Source: Cupriavidus laharis (GTDB lineage Bacteria > Pseudomonadota > Gammaproteobacteria > Burkholderiales > Burkholderiaceae). From it: 51,503 nucleotides of DNA. Below are positions 8,747 through 16,666 of this stretch, piece by piece; the stretch's first letter is position 1, and every line of letters starts with the position of its first letter. Location of the stretch: positions 1 to 51,503 of the forward strand of contig NZ_CAJZAI010000026.1 of assembly GCF_914271435.1 (NCBI RefSeq). The letters are read 5' to 3'. The position numbers were made by a program, and so were the translations under genes. Under the pieces are notes generated by a model, which was given only the letters and a program-made list of their open reading frames with translations, did no database searches and was not told the DNA's origin.

Positions 8747-8842
8747 TCTTTATGCCCTCCTTTCTCCTTTCTTCCGACCGGGCCTGCCTGACCCAGCAGC
8801 AGGGCCAGAGCAGACCCAGGGCGACCAGCAACGGGCCACCTC

Positions 8843-9050
8843 TCATCCTGCGAGCCAGTTCCTGAGACAGCGCATCCAACAAACCAGTTGGCCGTCAACA
8901 GCGAGCGCGGGCGGTATCAACACGCTTAGCTATCAGCTCCACAGCGCGGTCGAGCGCATCGAGCACATTGATTTCACGCCATGCGACCCCGGCGGCCTGT
9001 GGGGGTGACGCAACGGACTCAGCCCGGCACATGAAACTCTCGATTCTCAT
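8843..9050 (-). pseudogene. Degraded second copy of the thioredoxin-like gene
   Basis: Starting at an ATG that overlaps the merR stop (ATGA), the minus strand reads MRIESFMCRAESVAS and then GVAWREINVLDALDRAVELI, with a stop at 8895. One frame over it continues ALAVDGQLVCW and stops at 8843. These parts line up with CEVDVLDMRDSAVAQRAKAL and VAIDGQLASCC of the intact thioredoxin-like gene upstream. The CxxC active site is not preserved. This appears to be a frameshifted paralogue between merR and merT. Confidence 0.55.
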
Positions 9051-9472
9051 GGCGTGCCCTCCGAATCGCCATCGACTTGCTCCAGCGCGGCCAAGATCGG
9101 GCAGTCATCGACCGGCTGTGTGCCGTCAGCACAAGCGGCGATCAGCCGATCCAACGCGGCAAACATCGCCCGCATGGCGCGAATCTTGGCGGCAAGCTGG
9201 AGTTGCTTCGCGATAGCACGCTGCCGCACATCGTTGCAGCAGGCGCGGTCGGTCTGGCGCAGCTGCAACAACTCGCGAATTTCCGCCAGCGTGAAGCCGC
9301 AAGCCTGGGCGTGCTGGATGAAGCGCACGCGGCGTACGGCGTCATCTCCATAGAGCCGGTAGCCGACTGCAGTCTTGCCAGCGGGAATCAGCAGCCCCTC
9401 GCGCTCGTAGTAGCGCAGCGCGTCGGGGCTGACATCACCTGCTCGTGCAAGCTTGCCGATGGTCAGCATCAT
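9047..9472 (-). CDS. MerR-family metal regulator, ZntR/CadR-like
   Basis: 141 residues with the MerR winged-helix N-terminus (MLTIGKLARAGDVSPDALRY, YEREGLLIP), a long dimerisation helix and a C-terminal metal loop. Cysteines fall at about residues 78/79, 114 and 124 (RACCNDV, AACADG, DDCPIL), the spacing of the Zn/Cd/Pb sensors ZntR and CadR rather than of classical Hg-MerR. It should bind the dyad promoter at 9803-9834 and activate it when metal is present. The start ATG overlaps the stop of the thioredoxin-like gene as ATGA, so the two are translationally coupled and the regulator is autoregulated. Confidence 0.85.
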   Translation of the reverse strand: MMLTIGKLARAGDVSPDALRYYEREGLLIPAGKTAVGYRLYGDDAVRRVRFIQHAQACGFTLAEIRELLQLRQTDRACCNDVRQRAIAKQLQLAAKIRAMRAMFAALDRLIAACADGTQPVDDCPILAALEQVDGDSEGTP

Positions 9473-9732
9473 GGCTGGCCGAGTCCGGCGGCGCGCAGAC
9501 TGGCTTCATCGACGCCACGTCCTGCGCAGCAGCTGGCGAGCTGGCCGTCGATTGCCACGGCTGGCACCGAGCGCACGCCGAGCGCCTTGGCGCGCTGCGC
9601 CACGGCGCTATCGCGCATGTCGAGCACATCGACTTCGCACGACGCGCAAGCCAGGCTTCTCACTAGAGCTACCGCATCGGCACAGACGGGACAGCCTGCG
9701 CTGAAGACTTCGACTTTGCGTTTGGCAGTCAT
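9469..9732 (-). CDS. Small thioredoxin/glutaredoxin-like protein
   Basis: 87 residues beginning MTAKRKVEVFSAGCPVCADA: a thioredoxin-fold first strand followed by a CPVC active site. A cis-proline loop (VRSVPAVAIDG) follows, then a Cys-rich end (QLASCCAGRG). It has no signal peptide, so it is cytoplasmic. The likely role is thiol-disulfide exchange or metal hand-off for the mer-like operon, of which it is the first gene, about 70 bp downstream of the MerR-type promoter. The ATG at 9732 has a GAAGGAGACCG ribosome site. A broken paralogue lies two genes downstream. Confidence 0.75.
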   Translation of the reverse strand: MTAKRKVEVFSAGCPVCADAVALVRSLACASCEVDVLDMRDSAVAQRAKALGVRSVPAVAIDGQLASCCAGRGVDEASLRAAGLGQP

Positions 9733-9802
9733 GTTCGGTCTCCTTCTCATAGTCGTGAACGAGGGCAGACACCGAATGAGCGGGCCGCCCCGTCACAATC
9801 TA

Positions 9803-9834
9803 AAGATAAACCTTGGAGTATGCTCCAGAGTCAA
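9803..9834 (-). promoter_or_regulatory. MerR-type promoter/operator of the mer-like operon
   Basis: On the minus strand, -35 TTGACT (9829-9834) and -10 TATCTT (9803-9808) are separated by 20 bp. The spacer contains the dyad CTGGAGCATACTCCAAGG. Overlong 19-20 bp spacers with a central inverted repeat are the hallmark of promoters twisted open by MerR-family activators. It faces the thioredoxin-like gene and merR. Confidence 0.88.
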
Positions 9835-9938
9835 GCCTCAACTTGAACCCTGTGACGCGCCGTCTTCACAGGAGCACAGGCAGCCGGAGGATCCAGCGGC
9901 CGTGTCGCGCCACTCCCGCCGCAGCGGGTCCCGGGACG

Positions 9939-10724
9939 TCAATCAATAGCCTGACAACTGCGGCTTTGTGTGTTGATGGTCCAGTCGTAGGGGATGAATT
10001 CGATTTCCATGCCTGGAGGCAGCCTCGCCGGCGCATAGCGGTTGATGTAGGCAAGCAACGTGGGGCTCGCCCTCAGAAAGTCGTCTTGATAGAAATTGAG
10101 GATCGATGAAACTCGGACGGTGCCTCTTGCCAGATTGACCTGAAGGTTTCGCGGTTCGTTGAAGAAGCGCCGTGCGGCCTCATCAAGCTGCGCATCGAGG
10201 TGTTCGCCGGAGAATGGCTGGTTGGGTAAGTGCGGACAGCCGATCACCATGCAGTTCAGCGCAAAATGGACGCGCTCATCCCCCATGGGACGGATCACGC
10301 TGTTTTCATAGGTGTAGAGCGTCATGGCCTTGCCACCGATCGTGAAGTGTCTGCCACCAAAGAATCGTAACCGCGTCAGCCATCCCAACTCTTTCGGCGT
10401 GCCTGAGACGATGACGTTGTACATCGCGAGCGCATTGTAGGAATTGATGTAGTAAGCAAGCGCTGCGCCGCGCGTCGGAAATGCATCCGGCATGTTCTGC
10501 GGACTCACACGCTCGACATAGTCGAGGTAGGCGCGCAAATCGGTCGGATCTTTGGCGAGTCCGCAGAAGTCCACCTGCCCGTGATCGTTCACATACTGGT
10601 GAAGCACGCGCGCCCAGTGCGCGTTGGTGTCAGGGACGGCGGCCTGCGCCATGGCTGCACCCATAGCTGCAGTCAGCGCGATGCACATGAAAAGTAGTGA
10701 AAAGCGGAGTTTCCTGGAGGACAT
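9939..10724 (-). CDS. DUF547 domain exported protein
   Basis: 261 residues with a signal peptide (LLFMCIALTAAMGAAMAQA) and a DUF547 domain: YINSYNALAMYNVI, ENSVIRPMGDERVHFALNC and GCPHLPNQPFSGEHLDAQLD. The paired Cys/His residues resemble a papain-like or transglutaminase-like core, but the family's activity is not established. It lies 22 bp after the second radical SAM gene and is the last gene of the arsenosugar-type operon. Export suggests that it acts on a product outside the cytoplasm. Confidence 0.8.
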   Translation of the reverse strand: MSSRKLRFSLLFMCIALTAAMGAAMAQAAVPDTNAHWARVLHQYVNDHGQVDFCGLAKDPTDLRAYLDYVERVSPQNMPDAFPTRGAALAYYINSYNALAMYNVIVSGTPKELGWLTRLRFFGGRHFTIGGKAMTLYTYENSVIRPMGDERVHFALNCMVIGCPHLPNQPFSGEHLDAQLDEAARRFFNEPRNLQVNLARGTVRVSSILNFYQDDFLRASPTLLAYINRYAPARLPPGMEIEFIPYDWTINTQSRSCQAID

Positions 10725-10746
10725 CGCAATTTCGCCGGCAATCCGC

Positions 10747-12120
10747 CTATTGAAATGAGCGTCGGGGCGCGCGGTCGCGCGCGCGACGCTTCAACGGTCG
10801 AGGCTGGATAGCAAGGCCGTTGCTCACAGCGGCTTCGCTTGTCTCGGTGCCTGTCAGCGGATCCCAGAACAGCGACGACGCGGCTCGATGGATTCGAATG
10901 GGTCGCAGAATAAAGGCGTCGCGCCTGGCGTTATGCAAGCACATGGAAATCGGGCCGTCGGCGGTGATGACCTTGAACGCACAGGCTTCGATCCGGTCCG
11001 CTTCCAGTCTGTTCGCATCCATGAAGTTGTGGATGAGAAACGAGAGGGTATGCACGTGCCCCCGGCTCCTGATGAGGTCCCCCCTCATCGTCCAGGCTTT
11101 TCTTGTCAGCCACGACAAGACCGGCGCCCACAACGTCGGGTGAGCAAAAAGCCGAAGCGCCAAGCTTCGGGCGGTCGCAGTCGGGCAAGTCCGGTCAAAC
11201 GCCATGCCGGCCGTAGCAGTCTGGAGAGTTGCCACGAAGAGCCGGTCGTCAAAGGCGTCGTAGAGGTTGCCATTCGCAGCCAGGCACATCACATAGCGGC
11301 TACACGAAGGATGCCCGATCAGGGAACTCGAAAATTGGAGCGCCGTTCCTGCCCCGCGCTCAATCTGAGCCGCCGTCGTATCGGGTGTGATGACCGGACC
11401 ACGCGCGCCCTGCATGCCCCGGCCAATGTTGGCTTGCAACTGGAACGACGCGGTACGGATCCGTCCCGCGCGCGCCCGGAAAAACGCGACGACGGCGGGA
11501 ATCTCATCGAAGTTTCCATCATGCACCGTCGTGTTGAACATCACCGACAGGGGCAGTCCGGCGGCTCGCTCCAGATAGCGCTGGCGCAGCACATTCAGCT
11601 CAGCTTCCGTCTGGTAACCCCGTCGTCGCTGGGTGGTATCGACATGGAAGGCGACGTCCGCCAGCCCCGCGGCAGCCAATTCGCGAAGCAGGGCCCGGGT
11701 TGCCCGAATGCCATTGGTCATCAGCGTGGCACGCATGCCTAACGCATGGATCCTGCGCACGATGGCGAGCAGCTCGTCGCGCTTGCGCAGGGTCGGCTCA
11801 CCACCGGTGACCTGGACATCGGTGTTTTTCCCATAGGCGTTGAAGATGCTTTCCACTCGGGCCATCACCTCGTCCAGGGGGATGTCTTTCACCGCCTCCG
11901 AATTTTCGGAGAGGTAGCACAGCGTGCAGTCTAGATTGCAGCGCTGCGTGATCTCGAGCGCCACACAGCCGATCGGCCATCGCTGCCCCATCTGCTGGTT
12001 AGGTTGCGCGAGTCCTTGCTTGGCCATGACGGCACGCGCGCGCCCGAAGGCGTCAGCTGGGGACCGTGGCCACGCCTCTGGCGTGCAAGCCTCGACTTCC
12101 TCTCTGGACATGAAACGCAT
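10747..12120 (-). CDS. Radical SAM protein with extra C-terminal cysteines
   Basis: The [4Fe-4S]/SAM motif is CNLDCTLC (Cx3Cx2C) in LEITQRCNLDCTLCYLS, followed by the glycine-rich VTGGEPTLR SAM-binding strand and LMTNGIRA. Beyond the partial barrel are further cysteines in HPSCSRYVMCL, and IEACAFKV with GPISMCLHNARRD, which may hold an auxiliary cluster. The protein is about 457 residues from the ATG at 12120; the open frame extends to a GTG at 12189 without a better ribosome site. It is distinct from ArsS. Its place between the phosphorylase homologue and DUF547 suggests a modification step on the organoarsenic product, but the substrate is unknown. Confidence 0.8.
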   Translation of the reverse strand: MRFMSREEVEACTPEAWPRSPADAFGRARAVMAKQGLAQPNQQMGQRWPIGCVALEITQRCNLDCTLCYLSENSEAVKDIPLDEVMARVESIFNAYGKNTDVQVTGGEPTLRKRDELLAIVRRIHALGMRATLMTNGIRATRALLRELAAAGLADVAFHVDTTQRRRGYQTEAELNVLRQRYLERAAGLPLSVMFNTTVHDGNFDEIPAVVAFFRARAGRIRTASFQLQANIGRGMQGARGPVITPDTTAAQIERGAGTALQFSSSLIGHPSCSRYVMCLAANGNLYDAFDDRLFVATLQTATAGMAFDRTCPTATARSLALRLFAHPTLWAPVLSWLTRKAWTMRGDLIRSRGHVHTLSFLIHNFMDANRLEADRIEACAFKVITADGPISMCLHNARRDAFILRPIRIHRAASSLFWDPLTGTETSEAAVSNGLAIQPRPLKRRARDRAPRRSFQ

Positions 12121-12217
12121 GACTCGTCCCCCGTTGGGAGCAATCCGCCCGTTTTTCCCTTTGCCCGGATGCGGCCCGCACCACTGCACGAGCCCCGGCG
12201 CATCATTTGCTGTCGCG

Positions 12218-13069
12218 CTATGCCCTCAAGAGTTGAAACAGCGCCCGCTTTTCCGTGGGAACCGCGCCCTCAGGGGTAAGTACCGCATCGCGTAGCGCGT
12301 GGCGACAGGAACAAGCGTCGTGGTCGGACAAGCCTGTCGACAGAATCCGGGTCAAGAGCTGCCTGGCCCTGCCGACACTCTCCCCGTAGCGGGCGATCAC
12401 CGCCGCGACAGTGGCGTGTTGCGCGGGATCCTCGAGCCAGCAGTCATAGTCGGTGACAATGCCCAAGGTGCAGTAGCAGATCTGGGCCTCCCGGGCGAGG
12501 AACACCTCCGGCACGTTCGTCATGCCGACTACATCGCATGCCATCGCACCGCGCAGAAAATGGCTCTCGGCGCGTGTGCCCAGGCGAGGGCCGTCCACAC
12601 AGCCATAAACCACGCCGGAATGGACGGGCAGGCGCATCTCGCTCGCGGCTGCTTCGAGTGTCGAGGCGAGCCGGGCACAAGTGGGCTCAGCCGAAGACAC
12701 GTGCGCGACCAGCCCTTCCCCAAAGAAAGTCTTGTCGCGGTGGCCGCGCACCCAGTCCACATATTGGGTTGGGATGATGAATTCGCCGGGCGCGATCTGC
12801 TGTCGCAGGCTACCGACGGCGGACAGGCCGATGATCTGGCGTACACCGAGCGATTTCAGCGCGTAGATATTGGCTCGGTAGTTGACCTCGTGCGGCAGCA
12901 GTTCGTGATGCGGACCATGGCGGGGTAGGAACATGACTTCCATAGCACCAAAACGCCCCTGGACCGCAGGCGCCGATGGCGCGCCGAATGGCGTGTCGAC
13001 CAGGTGCTCCCGGATCACGCTGAGCCCGTCAATGGCATAGATTCCGGTTCCGCCAATAATCCCTAGCAT
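12218..13069 (-). CDS. S-methyl-5'-thioadenosine phosphorylase homologue
   Basis: 283 residues of the PNP/MTAP family: GIIGGTGIY phosphate loop, FLPRHGPHHELLPHEVNYRAN, VYGCVDGPRLGTRAE and the conserved VVGMTNVPE substrate loop of MTAP-type enzymes. The usual reaction splits the N-glycosidic bond of a 5'-substituted adenosine using phosphate. In this cluster it may remove adenine from the 5'-deoxy-5'-dimethylarsinoyl-adenosine expected from ArsS (inference). The ATG at 13069 has a GGAGGAG ribosome site. It lies 11 bp after the stop of the glycosyltransferase before it in the operon. Confidence 0.82.
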   Translation of the reverse strand: MLGIIGGTGIYAIDGLSVIREHLVDTPFGAPSAPAVQGRFGAMEVMFLPRHGPHHELLPHEVNYRANIYALKSLGVRQIIGLSAVGSLRQQIAPGEFIIPTQYVDWVRGHRDKTFFGEGLVAHVSSAEPTCARLASTLEAAASEMRLPVHSGVVYGCVDGPRLGTRAESHFLRGAMACDVVGMTNVPEVFLAREAQICYCTLGIVTDYDCWLEDPAQHATVAAVIARYGESVGRARQLLTRILSTGLSDHDACSCRHALRDAVLTPEGAVPTEKRALFQLLRA

Positions 13070-13080
13070 GGTGACTCCTC

Positions 13081-13725
13081 CTATTCAGTGCTCAGTTTCG
13101 GCCCTGCTGACAGCAGCGCGATGGGGACATGTCGCAAATCGCCTGGTTCGTCAACGTCAGGCAATGCGGGCAGTTCCGCCCACCGCCAGCCAAGCGCAGT
13201 CAGGCGCTTGCGTGTTTCAGTCATGACGGTCGCGGTGCTCCAGCGTATTGCCGAGAACAGATGGGGATCAAGGCGTCGCAGACCCAGCAGGACGTAGCCG
13301 CCATCAGCGGCGGGAACGAGCACCGCATCATTTCCGGCATTCAGGATTCGCGCCGCAGCGTTGAGCTGCGTTGGCTCCAGCGCCGGGCAGTCGGTGCCGA
13401 TGATGAGCACGCTGCCGGCACGCGCCAATGCCCGGCGGGCCGTCGTGGCCATTCTTTGACCGAGGTCGCCATCGCATTGACGCGACAGCGCCACATTGAA
13501 GTCCCGCGCACAGGCCAGGAATGCCGGATGCCCAGTATCCGGGGTACAGCAGAGCTCTACCGGACCAATCTCGGCCGCACAGGCTGAGGCAAGCGTATGC
13601 CGCAGCAAGCGCTCGGCCAGCGCCGCAGCCCCATAGGCGCCAAGCGCCGGAATCAGCCGGGTCTTGGCATACCCCGGCTCGGGCGCTTTGGCCAAGACAA
13701 TTACTTCGCACCGGGGGGGGCGCAT
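13081..13725 (-). CDS. TIGR04282-type arsenosugar glycosyltransferase
   Basis: 214 residues with the nucleotidyl/glycosyl-transferase GT-A-like pattern of this family: VIVLAKAPEPGYAKTRLIP at the start, DGDLGQRM, VLIIGTDCPAL and a metal/sugar-binding PAADGGYVLLGL. These proteins, related in fold to CofC, recur in arsenosugar biosynthesis loci. The ATG at 13725 has AAGGAG upstream and overlaps the end of the neighbouring glycosyltransferase by 25 bp, which implies coupled translation. Donor and acceptor are not known. Confidence 0.82.
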   Translation of the reverse strand: MRPPRCEVIVLAKAPEPGYAKTRLIPALGAYGAAALAERLLRHTLASACAAEIGPVELCCTPDTGHPAFLACARDFNVALSRQCDGDLGQRMATTARRALARAGSVLIIGTDCPALEPTQLNAAARILNAGNDAVLVPAADGGYVLLGLRRLDPHLFSAIRWSTATVMTETRKRLTALGWRWAELPALPDVDEPGDLRHVPIALLSAGPKLSTE

Positions 13726-14411
13726 GTGTGCTCCTTGCCTTCATAGTGTTGCGCCAACGCTACTGCACTGCGTCCAAAAAAGAACTGCAGGCGTAGCCAC
13801 CACATCATCAGTATCGTCCGCCAGAGCCCATGCTGCTCCCACCGTCGCCCGGACGTGACCACGCGCTCGCGCAGACATGCCGGTGGCCCAAGGCGCTTCA
13901 AGCGGGCCGACAGCACAATGTCTTCCATCAGCGGCAGATCCGGAAAGCCGCCGACGGCGAAGAAGGCCTCGCGCCGCACGAACATCGCCTGGTCCCCGGT
14001 GGCGATGCCGGTGAGCCGCGAGCGAAGGTTGATCGATGCCGCGACAACGCGAAAGAGCCGCAGCCGACCCGCGATGCGGACATCGAACCTACCCCACACC
14101 CGTTGTCCCGATTGCATGACGGTGTGGACAGCCCGGTCAGCATCGGCCGGCAAGCGTGTGTCGGCATGGAGGAAAATCAGCAGCGCCCCATGGGCTGCCG
14201 CGGCGCCAGCATTCATCTGGTGCGCCCGACCGCGGGCAGTGATGATGACCCGATCAGCCAACGGCCCCGCCAGGCCAGCCGTGCCGTCCGCGCTATCTGC
14301 GTCTACCACAATGATTTCCACGCCGTTGCGGCGCAGCGACTGAAGCGCGGCAAGGGCGCCTTCGATATGGTCCGCTTCGTTCCAGGTCGGGATCACGATT
14401 GACAGGCGCAT
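13701..14411 (-). CDS. TIGR04283-type arsenosugar glycosyltransferase
   Basis: 236 residues of a family-2 GT-A glycosyltransferase: SIVIPTWNEADHIEGALAAL, VVDADSADGT, FLHADTRLPAD (DxD-like), and GIATGDQAMFVRREAF with a downstream MEDIVLSARL. A C-terminal hydrophobic stretch (WRTILMMWWLRLQFFFG) may sit on the membrane. This subfamily co-occurs with the TIGR04282 protein and ArsS. Its ATG shares bases with the TAA of the upstream TVP38 gene (TAATG). It probably transfers the arsenic-bearing ribose or another sugar to an aglycone, but that step is unproven. Confidence 0.83.
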   Translation of the reverse strand: MRLSIVIPTWNEADHIEGALAALQSLRRNGVEIIVVDADSADGTAGLAGPLADRVIITARGRAHQMNAGAAAAHGALLIFLHADTRLPADADRAVHTVMQSGQRVWGRFDVRIAGRLRLFRVVAASINLRSRLTGIATGDQAMFVRREAFFAVGGFPDLPLMEDIVLSARLKRLGPPACLRERVVTSGRRWEQHGLWRTILMMWWLRLQFFFGRSAVALAQHYEGKEHTCAPPGAK

Positions 14412-15136
14412 TAGCGTTTTCCCCGGAAACGGCCACTTGCTTGCATGCGGCGCACGGCTGTTCGCGCGGCAAGTGGCAGCACCCCAATCAGCGCGAACGA
14501 ACCGAGCAGCGCTGGAGACAAGACATCGGCAACGCTGCTAACGTGTGCCAGTTGGGCTCCGGCGTTCACATAGACCACCGTGCCGGCGAGCATGCCAACT
14601 TGGCTGACCCAGTAGAAGGTACTGGTCTTGATCGGTGTCAGCCCCATGGCCAGGTTGATCGTGAAGAACGGTACCAATGGGACCAGCCGGAGCGCGAACA
14701 GATAGAATGCGCCGTCCTTCGCGAGCCCGGCATGGATTGCTACAAGCCGATCCCCGAAGCGGCGCTGGACCGCCTCGCCGAACAGGTACCGCGAGGTAAG
14801 AAACGCCAGGGTGGCGCCAAAGGTTGAGGCAAATGACACCAGCAAGGTGCCGGCCCACAGACCGAAGATCGCGCCACCGGCCAGCGTCATGATCGTCGCG
14901 CCCGGCACGGAGAGCGCGGTGACCGCGACATACAGCAGGAAATAGCCCGCGATTGCCACAGCCGGATGCGCCGCATAGTAGGCTTGCCATGCCGCCTGAC
15001 CGGCTTTCAGGTTGGCCAGGTTCAGGTAACGGCCGAGATCGAGGCCCCAGTAAGCCGCGAACAGCGCGATGATCGCCACCACGATCAGGACGCGGGTACG
15101 GTTGACTTTCAGAAGGGCGGCTCCTAACGGTCTCAT
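14411..15136 (-). CDS. TVP38/TMEM64 (DedA-like) membrane protein
   Basis: 241 residues with five or so hydrophobic segments and the SNARE-assoc/VTT signature: YVAVTALSVPGATIMTLAGG, IFGLWAGTLLVSFASTFGAT and FALRLVPLVPFFTINLAMGLTPI. The family is implicated in lipid or small-molecule movement across the inner membrane. Versions of it often sit beside mercuric-reductase-like flavoproteins, as here, where its ATG overlaps the stop of that gene (TGATG). In this operon it could move an arsenical or a lipid acceptor. Confidence 0.82.
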   Translation of the reverse strand: MRPLGAALLKVNRTRVLIVVAIIALFAAYWGLDLGRYLNLANLKAGQAAWQAYYAAHPAVAIAGYFLLYVAVTALSVPGATIMTLAGGAIFGLWAGTLLVSFASTFGATLAFLTSRYLFGEAVQRRFGDRLVAIHAGLAKDGAFYLFALRLVPLVPFFTINLAMGLTPIKTSTFYWVSQVGMLAGTVVYVNAGAQLAHVSSVADVLSPALLGSFALIGVLPLAARTAVRRMQASGRFRGKR

Positions 15137-16644
15137 CAGTCAGGCTCCCCACGCATTGCCGCCATGCCACCGCGCCGCCAGGCATGAAAGCGTGCGAGCC
15201 ATCTCAGCACCTGTTGCGGGGCGTGCGCCTGTTTCCACGCGCCGGCCGCATACTTGTTGGCCTCGGCCAGCGTCGGATAGGTGTGGACGGTAGCGAGAAT
15301 CTGATTGAGTCCCAGGCCGTGCTTCATCGCCAGCACGTATTCCGCAAGCAAGTCTCCGGCATGGTTTCCGACGATGGTGACCCCGAGGAGCTTGTCCCGC
15401 CCCGCCACGGTCAGAACCTTGACGAAGCCACGGGCGCACTCGTCGGTGATCGCACGATCCAGTTCGCCCAGGTCATAGCGGGTCACTTCGTAGGGAACGC
15501 CTTGCTCTATGCAGTCCCGCTCGCTCCGCCCCACGCGGGCCACCTCCGGATCGGTAAAGGTGCACCATGGCATCACTGTGTAATCGGCTCGAAAGCGCTT
15601 CACCCCGCCAAACAGCGCGTTGACCGTCGCGTACCACGCCTGATGGGCCGCAGCGTGGGTGAACTGAAACGGGCCCGCGACGTCGCCACAGGCGTAAATG
15701 TTCGGGTAGAGCGTTTGCAAATAGGCGTTGGTCTCGATGGTGCGGCCCGGTGTCAGGGGGAGTCCCAGCGCCTCCAGGCCATAACCTGCTGTGCGTGGGC
15801 GACGCCCGACTGCGCACAACAGCACGTCAAACTCCAGAGCCATTTCCTGTTCACCGCGACTGACAATCAACCGCTTAAGACCACCGACTTGCTCACAGCG
15901 CACCGCGCGGTGCGAAACCAGAACCCGCACGCCGTCCGCCGTCAGCGCCGCCGCGATCAGTGCGGAGGCTTCAGGATCCTCACGGACGAGGAGTCGCGGC
16001 GACCGCTGCACCTGCGTGACTTCCGCCCCAAAGTGGGCAAAGGCTTGCGCGAGCTCGCAGCCGGCCGGGCCACCGCCCAGCACAATCAGCCGTCGGGGTA
16101 GCGCCCGGAGGGACCAGATGGTCTCGGTGGTGTAATAGCCGACCGTTTCCAGGCCCGGGATCGGGGGCACCATGGGTTCCGCCCCGGCCGCGATGACGAT
16201 GGCGCGGGTGGCGAGGGTATGGCCGTTGACTTCGACTGTCCAGGGCGAGGTAATCGTAGCTCGCCCTTGGATGACGTCCACGCCGAGCTTGGCGTACCGC
16301 TCGGCCGAATCGTGCGGCGCGACCGTTGCAATCACCCGATGCACGCGCGTCATCACCTCGGCAAAATCGAAGCTGATCTCGGCCTTGTCAATGCCCAGTG
16401 CGGCCGCATGCTTTGCTTGCTTGACAAAACGCGCCGAACGCAGCAGGGCTTTGGAAGGTACGCACCCGGAATTCAGGCAGTCGCCGCCCATCTTGCCGCC
16501 TTCGATGAGTGTGACTTTCGCTTTCAGCGCCGCCCCGAGGTAGGCCGTCACGAGGCCGGCCGCGCCGGCACCGATGACGACTAGGTTGCGGTCGAACGTC
16601 CTGGGCTTGGGCCAGCGGGCGATGAAGGGTCGGTTGGGCCGCAT
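15136..16644 (-). CDS. FAD-dependent pyridine nucleotide-disulfide oxidoreductase, MerA-like
   Basis: About 502 residues from the ATG at 16644. There is an FAD-binding VIGAGAAGLVTAY, the redox-active disulfide in GGDCLNSGCVPSKAL, the second dinucleotide fold VLGGGPAGCELAQAF, the FAD-phosphate motif IYACGDVAG and a C-terminal dimerisation domain with HTYPTLAEA. It lacks the N-terminal HMA domain and the C-terminal vicinal cysteine pair of true MerA, so mercuric reductase activity is not expected. A GTG at 16686 would overlap arsS and is the alternative start. It probably supplies reducing equivalents to the arsenosugar pathway or reduces an arsenical (inference). Confidence 0.83.
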   Translation of the reverse strand: MRPNRPFIARWPKPRTFDRNLVVIGAGAAGLVTAYLGAALKAKVTLIEGGKMGGDCLNSGCVPSKALLRSARFVKQAKHAAALGIDKAEISFDFAEVMTRVHRVIATVAPHDSAERYAKLGVDVIQGRATITSPWTVEVNGHTLATRAIVIAAGAEPMVPPIPGLETVGYYTTETIWSLRALPRRLIVLGGGPAGCELAQAFAHFGAEVTQVQRSPRLLVREDPEASALIAAALTADGVRVLVSHRAVRCEQVGGLKRLIVSRGEQEMALEFDVLLCAVGRRPRTAGYGLEALGLPLTPGRTIETNAYLQTLYPNIYACGDVAGPFQFTHAAAHQAWYATVNALFGGVKRFRADYTVMPWCTFTDPEVARVGRSERDCIEQGVPYEVTRYDLGELDRAITDECARGFVKVLTVAGRDKLLGVTIVGNHAGDLLAEYVLAMKHGLGLNQILATVHTYPTLAEANKYAAGAWKQAHAPQQVLRWLARFHAWRRGGMAAMRGEPD

Positions 16645-16666
16645 CGTCGGTTTCACGGATTGCGAC

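Noticed and set aside
8244..8882. 212-residue frame covering merT and merP
   Set aside because: It is the shadow frame of two clear mer genes, and its translation matches no protein pattern.
15136..16644. True mercuric reductase merA
   Set aside because: The disulfide motif is present but the vicinal C-terminal cysteine pair and N-terminal HMA domain are absent; context is arsenosugar, not mer.
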